Below, one piece after another: positions 45,799-56,325 of a DNA stretch of 64,000 nt. The translations under genes and the position numbers were made by a program. The DNA is from Knufia peltigerae (lineage: Eukaryota; Ascomycota; Eurotiomycetes; Chaetothyriales; Trichomeriaceae): contig JAPDRN010000036.1 of assembly GCA_030247855.1 (NCBI GenBank), positions 218,147-282,146 on the forward strand, in the 5' to 3' direction. The notes below the pieces were generated by a model. The model had not been told where the DNA came from. It made no database searches and saw nothing but the letters and a program-made list of their open reading frames with translations. Every line of letters begins with the position of its first letter. The stretch's first letter is position 1.

Positions 45799-46383
45799 AT
45801 GACAATGACAGACTGGGATGCCCCTGCTGCAAAGGTGCTGTCCCCTTCGAAACTCGCTCACGTCGTCCTACGCACGAACCAACTAGGACCCATGGTCGAG
45901 TTCTACAAGAGTTTCCTAGGAGCCAAAGCCATGTACGAGAACGACATGTTGGCCTTCTTGACCTATGACGAGGAACACCACCGTATAGCGCTGGTTCAAA
46001 TTCCGGGGACGAAGGACAAGGATCCGCAGAGTTGTGGGCTGGAGCACACTGCGTTTACCTACAACAGCCTGACCGATCTCCTTTTGGCCTACAGACAGCG
46101 TAAGCAAAAGGGGATTCTTCCATTTTGGCCGATCAACCACGGTCCAACCACGTCAATCTACTACAAGGACCCGGATGGAAACATGATCGAGACTCAAGTG
46201 GACAACTTCGAGGACGCAGATGAGGCCACTTTATTCATGATGTCGCCGTCGTTTGCAGAGAACCCTATCGGCGTCGATTTCGATCCAGAAGACTTCATAA
46301 AGCGCCTGTCGGCGGGAGAGAGCGAGGCGGAGCTACAGCGAAGGCAAGAAATAGGACCTCGTGGAATTCCTTCGTTTGCGTAA
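45799..46383 (+). CDS. VOC-family metalloenzyme, extradiol-dioxygenase-like
   Basis: Single exon, 194 codons, ATG at 45799. One vicinal-oxygen-chelate repeat pair is seen: LAHVVLRTNQLGPMVEFYKSFLGA in the first betaalphabetabetabeta unit and GLEHTAFTYN ... DPDGNMIETQ in the second. The likely metal ligands His21, His83 and Glu131 form the His/His/Glu facial triad of type I extradiol (catechol 2,3-) dioxygenases, and His114 in PINHG and Tyr121/Tyr122 lie where the catalytic acid/base residues sit. Glyoxalase I and fosfomycin-resistance proteins share the fold, so the reaction is inferred. Together with the phenol-hydroxylase-type and fumarylacetoacetate-hydrolase-family genes to its right, ring opening is the attractive role. 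Confidence 0.85.
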   Translation: MTMTDWDAPAAKVLSPSKLAHVVLRTNQLGPMVEFYKSFLGAKAMYENDMLAFLTYDEEHHRIALVQIPGTKDKDPQSCGLEHTAFTYNSLTDLLLAYRQRKQKGILPFWPINHGPTTSIYYKDPDGNMIETQVDNFEDADEATLFMMSPSFAENPIGVDFDPEDFIKRLSAGESEAELQRRQEIGPRGIPSFA

Positions 46384-46614
46384 TTTAAGCTGTATATTGC
46401 TACATAGCAATTGATACAACTACTTTACATCCTTCTTTTCCAGGCCCTGATATGGCAATCTTGTAAAGACTAGTACCTAGTGACTTTGCCTCAAAACATT
46501 CGAGAAGTGCCCTAGTCTTTTGTATGTAAATCTCAATGACTCTACATACGGAGAGTTATGGAGAAATTCTTGGTTGGTTGAATAGAAAGCAGGCCAGTGG
46601 TATGAAACTTCAAC

Positions 46615-47923
46615 TCAATGCTTCTCGAAAACCATCTTATTACGGATGGTACCTACATGTTCAAGCTCCATTTCCACCACGTCCCCATCCTGCAACCACG
46701 CCGGAGGTTTCATGAATGCGGCCACGCCACTCGGAGTCCCTGTCATGATGACCGTCCCCTTTCTGATGGTCATTCCACGGCTGAAATGGCGGATGATGGC
46801 TGGAATGTCGAAGATCAGGTCGTCGGTCTGGGTCATTTGCCTTTGTTCCCCGTTCACGAGGCTCCTCATCTTGAGCTGCTTGGGGTCGGTGATGATGTCA
46901 GTGCTGGTTATGACGGGGCCGATGGGCGCAAACTTGTCAAATGACTTGGCTGCCGAAGGTTGGTTGTTGGAACGTTCGGGCATCTGCCACCATCGAGCCG
47001 ACACGTCGTTGCCCACGGTGTAGCCCAGGATGTATTGAGTAACGTCTTCGTCCTCCCCGACGTTCTTACAATCCTTGCCTATGACTACACATAATTCAAC
47101 CTAATGTATAATATAGCCAGAGTTAGCCAGAGCAATCAAGGTGTGTGTGTGTGTGTGTGTGTGTGATAACTTACTTCGTAGTCCATCCATTGACAGGCTG
47201 GGTGGATTGGTATGTCATCGAAGGGGCCGGCAAGGGCATCTATGAAGCTAATGTTTCAGTAATCTATCCTTTCAACAAGAAAGAAGAATAAAGATTGTGA
47301 AGAAGAATTCGCTGACGACGCTTTTGTTACCTTCTTCTTTCTCAGGAGAGGATACACACCTGCGGGCTTATAAAATGTCTGAGGATATTCCCCGACTTTC
47401 ATCTATCAATACCAATCAAAATATCAGTCAGTCAAGCCTGTTCCGCATCAAGCCAACAAGTGGCTCTTGTCAGGATGTTAGTTTCATAGGACTTACGTTA
47501 CCCTCTTCTGCATGCTTTTTGTAGTTCAAGCCTATGCAGAGAAAGATGGGTACATGCGGCAGAGGGGCAAGTACCTACGCCCACAGGAGAAGAAGAGGAC
47601 TGTTAGCAAAAGCAAGGAAATCTTAAAAGAGTAAAAGGATGTACAACACCACATCAAAGGCTTTTGACACACTTTGGCACGACGGGCACTGGCAGAGGGC
47701 TGTCTCTATCCTATACTTGAATAAGGTAACTTACCTCTGCAATCTCCTCTGTTGAACCCGAGAGCTTGAAATCCGGTGACCAAGGCTCCTCGCCAGTCTT
47801 GAAAACAGCAATTCTGGCTCCGATCAGGGCGTCCTTTGTTCTGCGAGGTAGGTCTTGAGCTTCTCCGTAATAAACTTGACCAGAAGCAGTTTTGAAGCGA
47901 AGAAGCTTGCCAAACCGCGCCAT
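46615..47923 (-). CDS. Fumarylacetoacetate-hydrolase-family enzyme
   Basis: Five exons (47923-47735, 47574-47497, 47402-47360, 47239-47175, 47100-46615) give 286 residues, typical of the short FAHD1/acylpyruvase and fumarylpyruvate hydrolase group. Motifs: CIGLNYKKHAEE near 76-87, YKPAD, MDYEVELCVVIGK with the metal-binding Glu125 and Glu127, GYTVGNDVSARWW with Asp157, and TGTPSGV near the end followed by DGDVVEMELEHVGTIRN. The enzyme hydrolyses C-C bonds of 2,4-dioxo acids or ring-fission products in a Mg/Mn-dependent manner. Intron 4 contains a (GT)n run. It faces the VOC gene tail to tail (231 bp), suggesting consecutive steps. Confidence 0.92.
47142..47163. repeat. (GT)n microsatellite in an intron
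   Basis: About eleven GT units inside intron 4 of the hydrolase gene (CA on the coding strand). Likely polymorphic in length. Confidence 0.9.
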
Positions 47924-48818
47924 TTTGATTTCCCGTTACGAGTCTTCTAGAGGAACAAAATGAGAAAGAATTCATATAAATGCATCTATATATCCGCAAT
48001 AGTAATGAAATAGAAGGGGCATGTGTTCAAACCACCTACGAACGAGAATGCTCCAAAGGTTTTGTCTGTTTGTGCAAAAGATGCCTACTCCTCGAGAAAA
48101 TATATCGGCCGTTGCAAAAATCGGCCACCAACTTTCTAACGTCAGCATTGACTGAGACAAAAACACAAAAACATCCATATTTGGTGGCCATACTGACTAA
48201 CTATTGCCACCCAACCCCCAGATGGGTGATGGTAGTGTGCCTCAATCACTCGGTGCGAACGGAATGGTACATTATTTTCCGTCAACGAGTGTAGTCGGAG
48301 ATTCGGACTCTGTAGTTCGAACCTTTTTCCCCATTTGACTGACCGGGGTAGCTAACTGAACGTGTCATATCGGAAACGGAGCCATGAAGGATCGGGGGCG
48401 CCTTTTCATGGCACAATAAAGCATTTATAAGGGGCCGTGGCATACAAGACAGGACAGCCAGCAAAAACAGCCTCTATCCCGGAGTAACATGCTTCTTATA
48501 TCCAAAGTCACAGAGTTGAATTCAGCCAGAGATTTTTATCCCTTTCTCGTGTGAGCTTGACGCGGGTCGGTCCCACAAGACCTACTGGGCTTCTCCTGGA
48601 AATCGACATTTCAAAACGCAAAATCCGTGCCTGTACTAGGAGACCTACCCTGACCCATCAATCCCTGAACCACGGGCCTCCATATGTGACATGCGCACGC
48701 GCCAGGTAGGAAGTTCCTCCGTCGACCGAGACACAAGCGTGGGTGTACCACCCGATCGAAAGGTACTCAGTAAAGTGTCCCCTTGAGCCAGCCTGCGGAA
48801 AATGGTCTTCAAACAAAA
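47924..48818. other. Spacer upstream of hydrolase gene
   Basis: Promoter of the hydrolase (-) and 3' region of the Zn2Cys6 factor (-). GGCCACCAA/TTGGTGGCC near 48120-48190 and generic AT-rich stretches. No gene supported. Confidence 0.35.
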
Positions 48819-51800
48819 CTACGGCACACATGGACCAATGAGATCGTCATTATCAGGCCAGCCTATCAAGGTCGCCCACTGTTCGTTGTCAAGATGCATA
48901 CGGTCGAACTGCACCCCCAGGCAGAAACCATCGTTAGCATTGTTTAGGAAACGCTGCCGAATGTGTGGCATGGCAGTGGTGATAGAAATAACTGGGGAAT
49001 CGACGGAAGAAAAAGACCATCTATACTTACGTCTTCAAAACTTTCAAGGTCGAGTTGCTGCTGCTGCTGCAGGGGTTGATCATGATGGTCAAGGGTCACT
49101 TCTGTCCCGGAGCATAATTCATTGTTGTCATCCATTGCCAGACCACCACCACCAACACCACTTCGGCTTCGTGCGTTGTTTACCGTCAAGCGAGCCAGGT
49201 TTGCCATGTGTCCGATGGAAGGAAAGACCCGGCCTGCGACGGCATATTCGACGTAGCTGAAATGTCCAGCTATCAGATACATCAACCCAATGTCAGAGTC
49301 GATCGATGGTGACTGTGGGTTCTGAAGGATATGAATGAATAGATTGACCAGTGCCGTGAGTGGGTAAACCACGACAAGCCTATTGTGACAGTTGAGGTAA
49401 GAATAGATTCGCCGCCCATGGGGGAGCCACAGGCCAAAAGGGGCCAACACCAAAAAGGGAAACGAAACACCAAGGGCACTCACCACTTCGGAGTCAGGGC
49501 ATTAATGTCTAAGTGTGGAAGATACTGTACAAACTTCCTCGTGGCATCAATGTAAACCTCCCTACTCTGTGCCGTCATTCGAGCGAGTTCTTCGCGTTGG
49601 TGGGGTTCCTCCTCCGAGACCTTGAGGACGGTACTGTTCCAGGGGTGGACTAGAATGGCATGTATGGCAACTTTGGTCCCATAATAGGCGTAATGGTGAT
49701 ATAGTACGCACTGGAAATTGATGTTCGGGGGAAGTCTGTGCGAACGGTCCCCGAGATCCATCTTCAAGAAGTTCGGAAGGTTACCCCACCACGCGTCCAG
49801 GCGTTGACTCATGTCCGATATCATGTTGGCCACCTCTTGTAACCCGGCCGGGCTCGTTTTGAGATCATTGATCCTTCGACTGACAGCCGAGGAGAGCTTC
49901 GCGTGCTCAATGGCAGATTTCATTTGTGCGAGCTGCATTTCGTCGTCTCCAGTGGCGATGGGTATCTGACAAGTAATGTCTCGATCATCAGTGCACTATC
50001 CCAAAGAAGAGTGCGGTTAGTAAGTCAGCTTGTTCTTGTTGTCTTCACAAAATCTGTGAAGAAGGAGAGAGTTCAAGGGGACAGTTACTGACCAATGGTC
50101 GGCCAGATCTGTTTGCATTCATTCGTTCGTAGCCGTAAATGGCCCACCAGAGCATACTGCGCGATCGTATCGCTTCAGCACCAAGTTTCCACCCGGCAGG
50201 AGGTTGGCGGTGAAGGCCTTTGGACACTGCGAGTCTCATGGCAGATGAACATAACATGTAGTCGATGGCAGGATAGCCGATAGCTTCCACAAAGAATGCC
50301 TGTATGAATGGTGGATGTCAGCTCCCCCACAAGAGACTAGATACAGCCGGGGAAGAAAGGAAAAAGAGGAGTCGGTTTTTCTTTTCAACCTACCATTGCT
50401 GCCAGAGCTTGCACGGCCATTAGACTCGTTCGATAGTATAGGATATCATTGTGCACTGAAAGGGCATTCGTAAAGTACTTCCAGCTTTGATTTGCCATCA
50501 TATCGACTCTGGAACCTTTCGCTGCAGCCCTCATCTCGAGGATCCGGCATCCAGCCGCGTAGACTGTATATCTGAGAGCGTACCATCCTGGGTCGGTTTG
50601 ATTTTCGGCTTGACCGTCATCTTTGCGAAAATGAGCACGCAAGGCGTTCTCAAAGGACGGACGTGAAACAATGCCAAAGGCTGCATCGGGGTCCAAATCA
50701 AAGTAGATGCGACAATACTTCCAGGCCATTACCTCTTCTGGCTCAGGCTCTCGTACCGTTGGAATAGGTTCTTTGAGTTTCAGGGCACGAGATACATCGG
50801 ATATGAGACCTCGCGCAATTGTGCCAAAGTCATTGTTTCCTGTCTTCTCATTGACCCAATCAATGCCTGACCTGGAGCAAATTGAAAGAAATGACCCGGG
50901 GCCTGAATTGTTGTCAGCAATGGAAAAAGCAGGATCCATATTCTGGCAATACCATGATACTCGTATGTTAGCTAAAGACAAGAAAAAGTCAGTACTCTGA
51001 TCCAGAGACTACCGCTACCGAGAGTCTGTCTACCTTACCTCTTGCTCCGGAGGGGCTGTGCTTGTACCATCATCCTCAGCGGGGCTGACAGATGTGCAAT
51101 TATTTGAATCTGAACGGGGAGTATTTCGGGAAACTGAGGCAATCTTAGTCGCCGTGTCTTCGTGATGTGACGAGGGTGTGGGTGGAAGTGTTGGAAGGTG
51201 AAGATCAACTGTTCCCAAATTCTCCACGGTCAAGGCATGCGAAGGTTGCGCATCCATACTGGTATCCCGAGCGGGATATGCCTGTGGCACTTGTGGCAAA
51301 CTGGCGATAAAGCCCTGGTTGACGGTGTTATTTCTGTTGTAAGGATCTCTTGTCGAGTAAAGCTCAACAGGCGAGGGTTCTGTGGATTGATGTCTGAGGG
51401 TAATAGGTTCCGGTGGAGGCCTTGTAGCGGTGGAATCTTGGTAGAGAGACGGACCATCGTCGACTCTCTCCATCTGAAGGGTGAAAGACTGGAACAATCC
51501 ACGGACATCGTTGGCCATCGCCAGTCCTGGATTGACTCTTCGGTCATTCGGTCTCTCTGAGGGCGGTAGAGATTTCGAAAGTACTGCTTCCAGGCGCATG
51601 AGACGATCTTGCTGCCCTCTACTGAGTTTGTTCTGATGCGGTCTCCGTCGATTACCACCGGCGTAGTCACATACCACCTTATGGTCCTGAATGGTTCGAA
51701 AGGGGTAAATTTCAGCACATAAACGTCGCGTTGATCATGTGCAAGACGATGTTCAACTTACGACGCAGTTTGGACAAGGTTGTCCGCTGTTACCTGTTAT

Positions 51801-51946
51801 AGCAAACCCTTCAGGGTTAGCCCTGTCGAGACCACTCTTGCAAATCAGGTTCCCGGGGACATGAGAGAGGGCATCGTCAGCTCACACTTAATTTTTTTAG
51901 ACCTGCAGAAATTGCATGCCATAGATGACTTGGGATTTGATCTCAT
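48819..51946 (-). CDS. Zn2Cys6 transcription factor in catabolic block
   Basis: Eight exons (51946-51886, 51793-51762, 51686-51039, 50942-50394, 50299-50093, 49995-49484, 49379-49031, 48908-48819) give about 815 residues. The zinc cluster is assembled across introns 1 and 2: Cys11, Cys14, Cys21, Cys27, Cys30 and Cys37 (ACNFCRSKKIKC, then CPNCVDHKVVC). A Ser/Thr/Pro-rich linker follows, then a Fungal_trans domain (DAAFGIVSRPSFENALRAHF, SSAMRLAVSKGLHRQPP, SRSMLWWAIYGYERMNANRSGRP, DRDITCQIP). A polyQ tract (QQQQQ) lies near residue 770. The protein ends in an acidic, amphipathic tail. An upstream in-frame ATG at about 52022 exists. Its location between hydrolase and monooxygenase makes it the probable pathway regulator. 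Confidence 0.9.
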
Positions 51947-52671
51947 CCTTTCCACGTATTGTCCAGATGCTATTTCATATGCCAACTGCCTTTCGCCGAC
52001 CAACTCTACCATCGGCTTCAAATGTCGTCTCTGTCAATCCCTACCCACGCGGCAAGGCTCCCGAACGATACTGTAATACTGTATTCGAAGGACTGAAATC
52101 CAAGACGAAGATTGAACAACCGCAGCGTCGAGTTCCTCGAAAATGGACTGGCGGAGAAAGGTCGAACCTCGGGAACCAAGGGTCTGGAGAAGTGACTTAC
52201 AGTAGCTCGACCTGACCGCAGCCCACGGGGTTCACCCCACAATTGTTGAACCGTGCACACTTGAATTCATTTGAAACGGGCGAGGCTTTGTGCAAAATGT
52301 ACGCAGACTGTCCGCTCTTGCTTCACTCGTACGGCTTTCAGGAGAGTTTTCTCTATAGGCGTCTGTGGTTATTTACAGAGAAAACATAACTAATGCTCCC
52401 ATTGAAAAAGGACTTGGATAGAGATCGCACAGAGAGACATTGCCAAATGCCATCAGCACCACTCACAACTATCTTCTTCACCAGAAAAGGTCCTAGTAGT
52501 GTGGGCGGCGGACTGCCCCGTGATTACCGAGTACTCGTAGTCCTCCCTCCCCCGAAGTCTTCGGGGCTCCACATTTGTACCCCGACACTTTGCAGTTTTG
52601 GGTCGGATGAGCTTGTCCCGAACCTTTTGGGACTGCCACCAGTCTCTGGTACCCTCGCACCTATGGAGTCC
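51947..52671. other. Spacer between regulator and monooxygenase
   Basis: Promoter of the Zn2Cys6 factor (-) and 3' region of the FAD monooxygenase (-). CGG/CCG triplets at about 52505-52560 are compatible with Zn2Cys6 sites but not specific. No gene supported. Confidence 0.35.
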
Positions 52672-54774
52672 TCAGGTCTGGAACTCACCCATCTTGTCTA
52701 GTTGAAATTTGATCGTCTGCGATTGGGATGCCAAAGTAGATGTGAATGCAAAGGCGCCATCGCCCGCTTGGCTTGGATCCGTGGTAAGGTGGACTTCTTC
52801 TGACACTGCACCCTGAGACTCCGGAACCTTGCGCCCAGAGATGAGAGCGAGGATGTCCATGGCTTCCGCGTCATTTTGAACTTCATTGGCTCTCCAAGCC
52901 ACATGTCCGTCTGGCCGCACAAGCACTAGTGGGCGCTGATAGATTGCATGTGCATGGGGTTCCTCAGTCAGACGCAAATGTTTGACAGGCAGGTAGTGTT
53001 TCGATGCTGCCTCTAGAAGCAGACTTGCGCCACGGTCATGGCTATCTTGAAACTCGACCAAAGTGTAGAATTGCCCAAAGAGATCGATGATGGAAGTTCC
53101 GTCGCGTAGGAAAATGTGTGGAGCTCTTGCTCCAGGGAACGTGGTCGCCGTATATTTCGAAGGTGTCCAAGAAGGCTCTTTACTACCATCGGGGAGGATA
53201 ATGTTCGATTTGTAGTGATAGCCCATCTCGATGCCGTAGTCAGTGTTTTCACCGTCGTGAATCTCGTAGTACTTTTGTAATAGACGTCGAAGTTTCTCCC
53301 CAGTTTCAGTAGGTGCGTCGAGTTCTCGAATTCGCCCGTCGATTATCTTGGTAGCCTCCATGTGCACCCCCATGTGCACTCCAGATCGTTCGATGCTCGT
53401 AAGGGCGGTGGGCCTACGTTCCTGCTCGTAGCTCTGCAAAATTGAGTGCTCAGAGTACCCGTTGACTACAGCTGCTAGTTTCCATCCCAGTTCGAAAGCG
53501 TCTGTGATGCCCATGTTCATTCCTGGCCAAATCAGCAAGGCATCTTCCAAAGTCGGACTAAGGTTTAATCCTCACCATAGCCCCCCGTGGGGATATTCTG
53601 ATGAGCGGCGTCACCAGCGAGATATACGTGTCCATTGGCTCCGCTATAACTGCGCGCAATCGCGATGTTGGGTCGATATGTCGATCGAACGAGGACCTCA
53701 TCGATCTTGATTGGATATGGACCGTGTATCCCACCGAGAGCTCGATAGACTGCGTCCTCCGAGGTGATATTATCAGACTCCTCCCCTATTGGCAGCAGCA
53801 GGTGGGTAGTAAATATGTCCTTTTCGTTCTGAGCAATGCATGCCGAGCCTAATCCCAGTTCTCCTAGGACGAAGATGTGCCAGAATCGCCCGTGCTTATG
53901 AAGCCGTGTAAGATCCTGAGACTTGAAGTGGACTAAAAGGACGTAGACTGGCCTATATTATGTGGTGAGCTCTGATACGCCAACTTCAAGGAGCAAAGAG
54001 ACCAGAATACTTACATCGGCCCACCATCCAAAGGAATCTCCAGGCTGCGCCGCACACGACTGGACCCTCCATCACAACCGATGAGATACTTTGACAGAAT
54101 CTGGCTTTGAGTGCCACTGGAAGTATTGGTAACGGAGACACGCACGCCGCCCTCGACTTCTGTCGCCTCTTCCAATTTCCAACCGAACCGAAGATCGATT
54201 AGAGGATTCCGGTCGCAGATTCCCTTTAACCATTTTTCAAAAACTGCTTGGGACAGCCTCTGCCATGGCTCTAGTGGCATATTTCCATCGTTCTTTGAGG
54301 CAATTTCGACCCGATACTTGTCAACACCCAGATGTTCCCAGATAGTGACTGGCTTTGGAGCTCCTAGGCCAGTGGAGATTAGGACCCGGTATGGCAAATG
54401 AGAAGGCACCCCTACAACTTGTCAGTGAAAGCTGCTTCTGGATCTTTCGCAACCATAGAACCGACCCTGCTTGCGAAGTTCGTCAGCCAGACCAAGTTTT
54501 CGAAACAATTCCATTGACCGGATGTTAGTCAGGTCCATCTTCGGCCATCTAGAGACATCAGTCTGCATGCAACTATCCTATAGCAATAGGCTCCACACCT
54601 CGTAGTTGTTTCGTTTCTTTCCAAAACGACACTTCTTACACCGTAGAATGCCAGAACCGTGGCCAGTGTCAGACCGACAGGTCCGCCTCCTGCGATCAAG
54701 ACAGTACCCTGAGGTAGTATTTCCATTCCTATCGGAGTATCATTGGACTGTGGTGTGGTTGCGTGGCCGTTCAT
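52672..54774 (-). CDS. FAD-dependent aromatic monooxygenase (phenol hydroxylase type)
   Basis: Five exons (54774-54599, 54548-54466, 54411-54015, 53952-53576, 53522-52672) give 627 residues. The ATG at 54774 is chosen because the longer frame begins with GTG. Group A flavoprotein hydroxylase motifs are all present: GGGPVGLTLA at 29-38 (FAD ADP loop), the DG motif IGCDGGSSRVRR, and the GD motif YLAGDAAHQNIPTGGYG joined by splicing to MNMGITDAFELGWKLA. The C-terminal thioredoxin-like region (PLVLVRPDGHVAWRA) matches the PheA/TfdB/MhpA group. Expected reaction: NAD(P)H- and O2-dependent hydroxylation of a phenol or aromatic acid ring. It is the probable entry enzyme of the cluster. Confidence 0.92.
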
Positions 54775-55289
54775 GTTTTCTGGTCTGTGATCGCTCGCGA
54801 TCCTAGTGCTTGCCTGAAGTTTCAACACACTTCGAGTGCACGCAGATGGAACGTAAACGAGAAAGTTCTATTCTGAAATTAATATCTGGCTCTGCAGCTC
54901 GGAGAGCCGTGGACACGACTGAATCGGTCTAGATTAAGTGATGGTCATGTTTGAGCCAATCGATCTAGTCAGTATCCGTGGTGATGGATCAATCGGAAGA
55001 TCAGGGCATTGTGAGCAGGACATTCCGGACGAATCTGTTCACGGAGTAGCGAGTCGTATTGTTCGGCCCGCGGCGTATGGCGTGCCGGGATGGAACACGA
55101 TTGGTTTGCTTTAGCTGTTGTTGCTGCCCTCTAGCGACGATATCATGCCATGAAGCACCTGCCTATAAGGTGACTTAGGGATAGCAGGGCGATCTCGAAA
55201 ATGGTTTTATTCTTCTAGAAGAGGAGCTATGAGAGGTGAGGCTTGGCTGCACGCAAGACGTCTCAAAAACGTCCGTGGTTCTAAGCTAG
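54775..55289. other. Promoter of the monooxygenase
   Basis: About 0.5 kb. Short inverted CGG/CCG elements near 55060-55085 (GGCCCGCGGCGTATGGCGTGCCGGG region) are possible activator sites. No ORF. Confidence 0.35.
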
Positions 55290-56022
55290 CTATTGTCCGC
55301 GGAATATCTTCAGACGATCTTCTAATGGCTGGAAAGTTTTCTCATCTGGTTGACCGGTCGGTTTCCCGAAAACAAGCTGAGCTTTGAGCTCCCACTCGGG
55401 CGAAATTCCCCATGTCTTGCAGATACCTTGATCAATCAAGGGGTTATAGTGCTGGAGGCTTGCACCGAGTCCATCCTGCTCCAACGCCGTCCATACTAGG
55501 CGGGATCGAGTCAGCACTTCCAGAGGAAAAAAGGGAAAGAAACGGTTTCACTTACAAACATGTGCATGCATTGCGTTGGTATGTTCGGACCATTGGGGAA
55601 ATTTATCTGCGAACAAAGCCCACTGCTTCTGCAGGCCTTTCACAACCTCTGGATCCTCGTAGAACAGAACCTACATTCAAGTCTTTAGCATATTAGACCC
55701 CCGTATGTTACAGAATGGATCAGTAGTATACAGTTCCATATGAGTTTTGGAAGCCTGTTAATTTCTGCTCTGTTGGAGCCCAGAGGTCTGCAGGCATAAC
55801 GGCTTTCACTGATGGCTTGACTATATCACGCCATAACTTTGTATGTTCCGACCCGAGTAGTAGTACCAATCGAGTGGACTGCGAGTTGAAAGTACTGGGC
55901 GTATGCAGCAAGGTTTGCCTCACAATCTCCTCAATTTTTGCATCTGAGATGGGAGAGGTTGCCTCCAAGCTATAATAGCTTCTTCTGTCTTTGACCGCCG
56001 AAAGATATGCCTTGGAGCCCAT
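55290..56022 (-). CDS. Nitroreductase-family FMN oxidoreductase
   Basis: Exons 56022-55732, 55670-55556 and 55495-55290 encode 203 residues, the standard length of the fungal Hbn1/Frm2-like subfamily. Features: AVKDRRSYYSLEATSPIS (the RRS/Y FMN-binding start), TPSTFNSQSTRLVLLLG (the S/N-SQ FMN loop), LFYEDPEVVKGLQ, and after the last splice LWTALEQDGLGASLQHYNP followed by WGISPEWELKAQLVFGKP. These are NAD(P)H-dependent reductases of nitro or quinone compounds. Yeast members are tied to lipid signalling and oxidative stress. In this setting it could reduce quinones formed from hydroxylated aromatics, which is inference. Confidence 0.9.
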
Positions 56023-56325
56023 AATTTAGTTCGCAATCGGTCGAATAGTGATAAGGTTTATGGTTCAAGGAGATAATCGTCAAGGTTGAAATTGTCGTTC
56101 TCAGACTCAGCGCTCTGTATTGTATATGATAAAGGAGTCAATGTGGATTAACTATTTAGGGCACACTAGGTTGGGTGGGGCCTCCGCTCAGACTTGGTCG
56201 CCATCTTCGTCCCTGTCCCGAATGCAAATAGCCGGAATAGTATGTTCCTTTTGGGAAATTCTGAGGTGGTCAGCCGAGTGGCGGACTGACTCGCTGTTCT
56301 CGCAGCCCGAGGCGATTGTGATTAC
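56023..56325. other. Short spacer, nitroreductase promoter
   Basis: 303 bp between the nitroreductase start and the 3' end of the regulator. No coding potential. Confidence 0.35.

Noticed and set aside
48315..48323. GTTCGAACC resembling a tRNA T-loop
   Set aside because: No matching T stem, anticodon arm or acceptor stem within 90 bases on either side.
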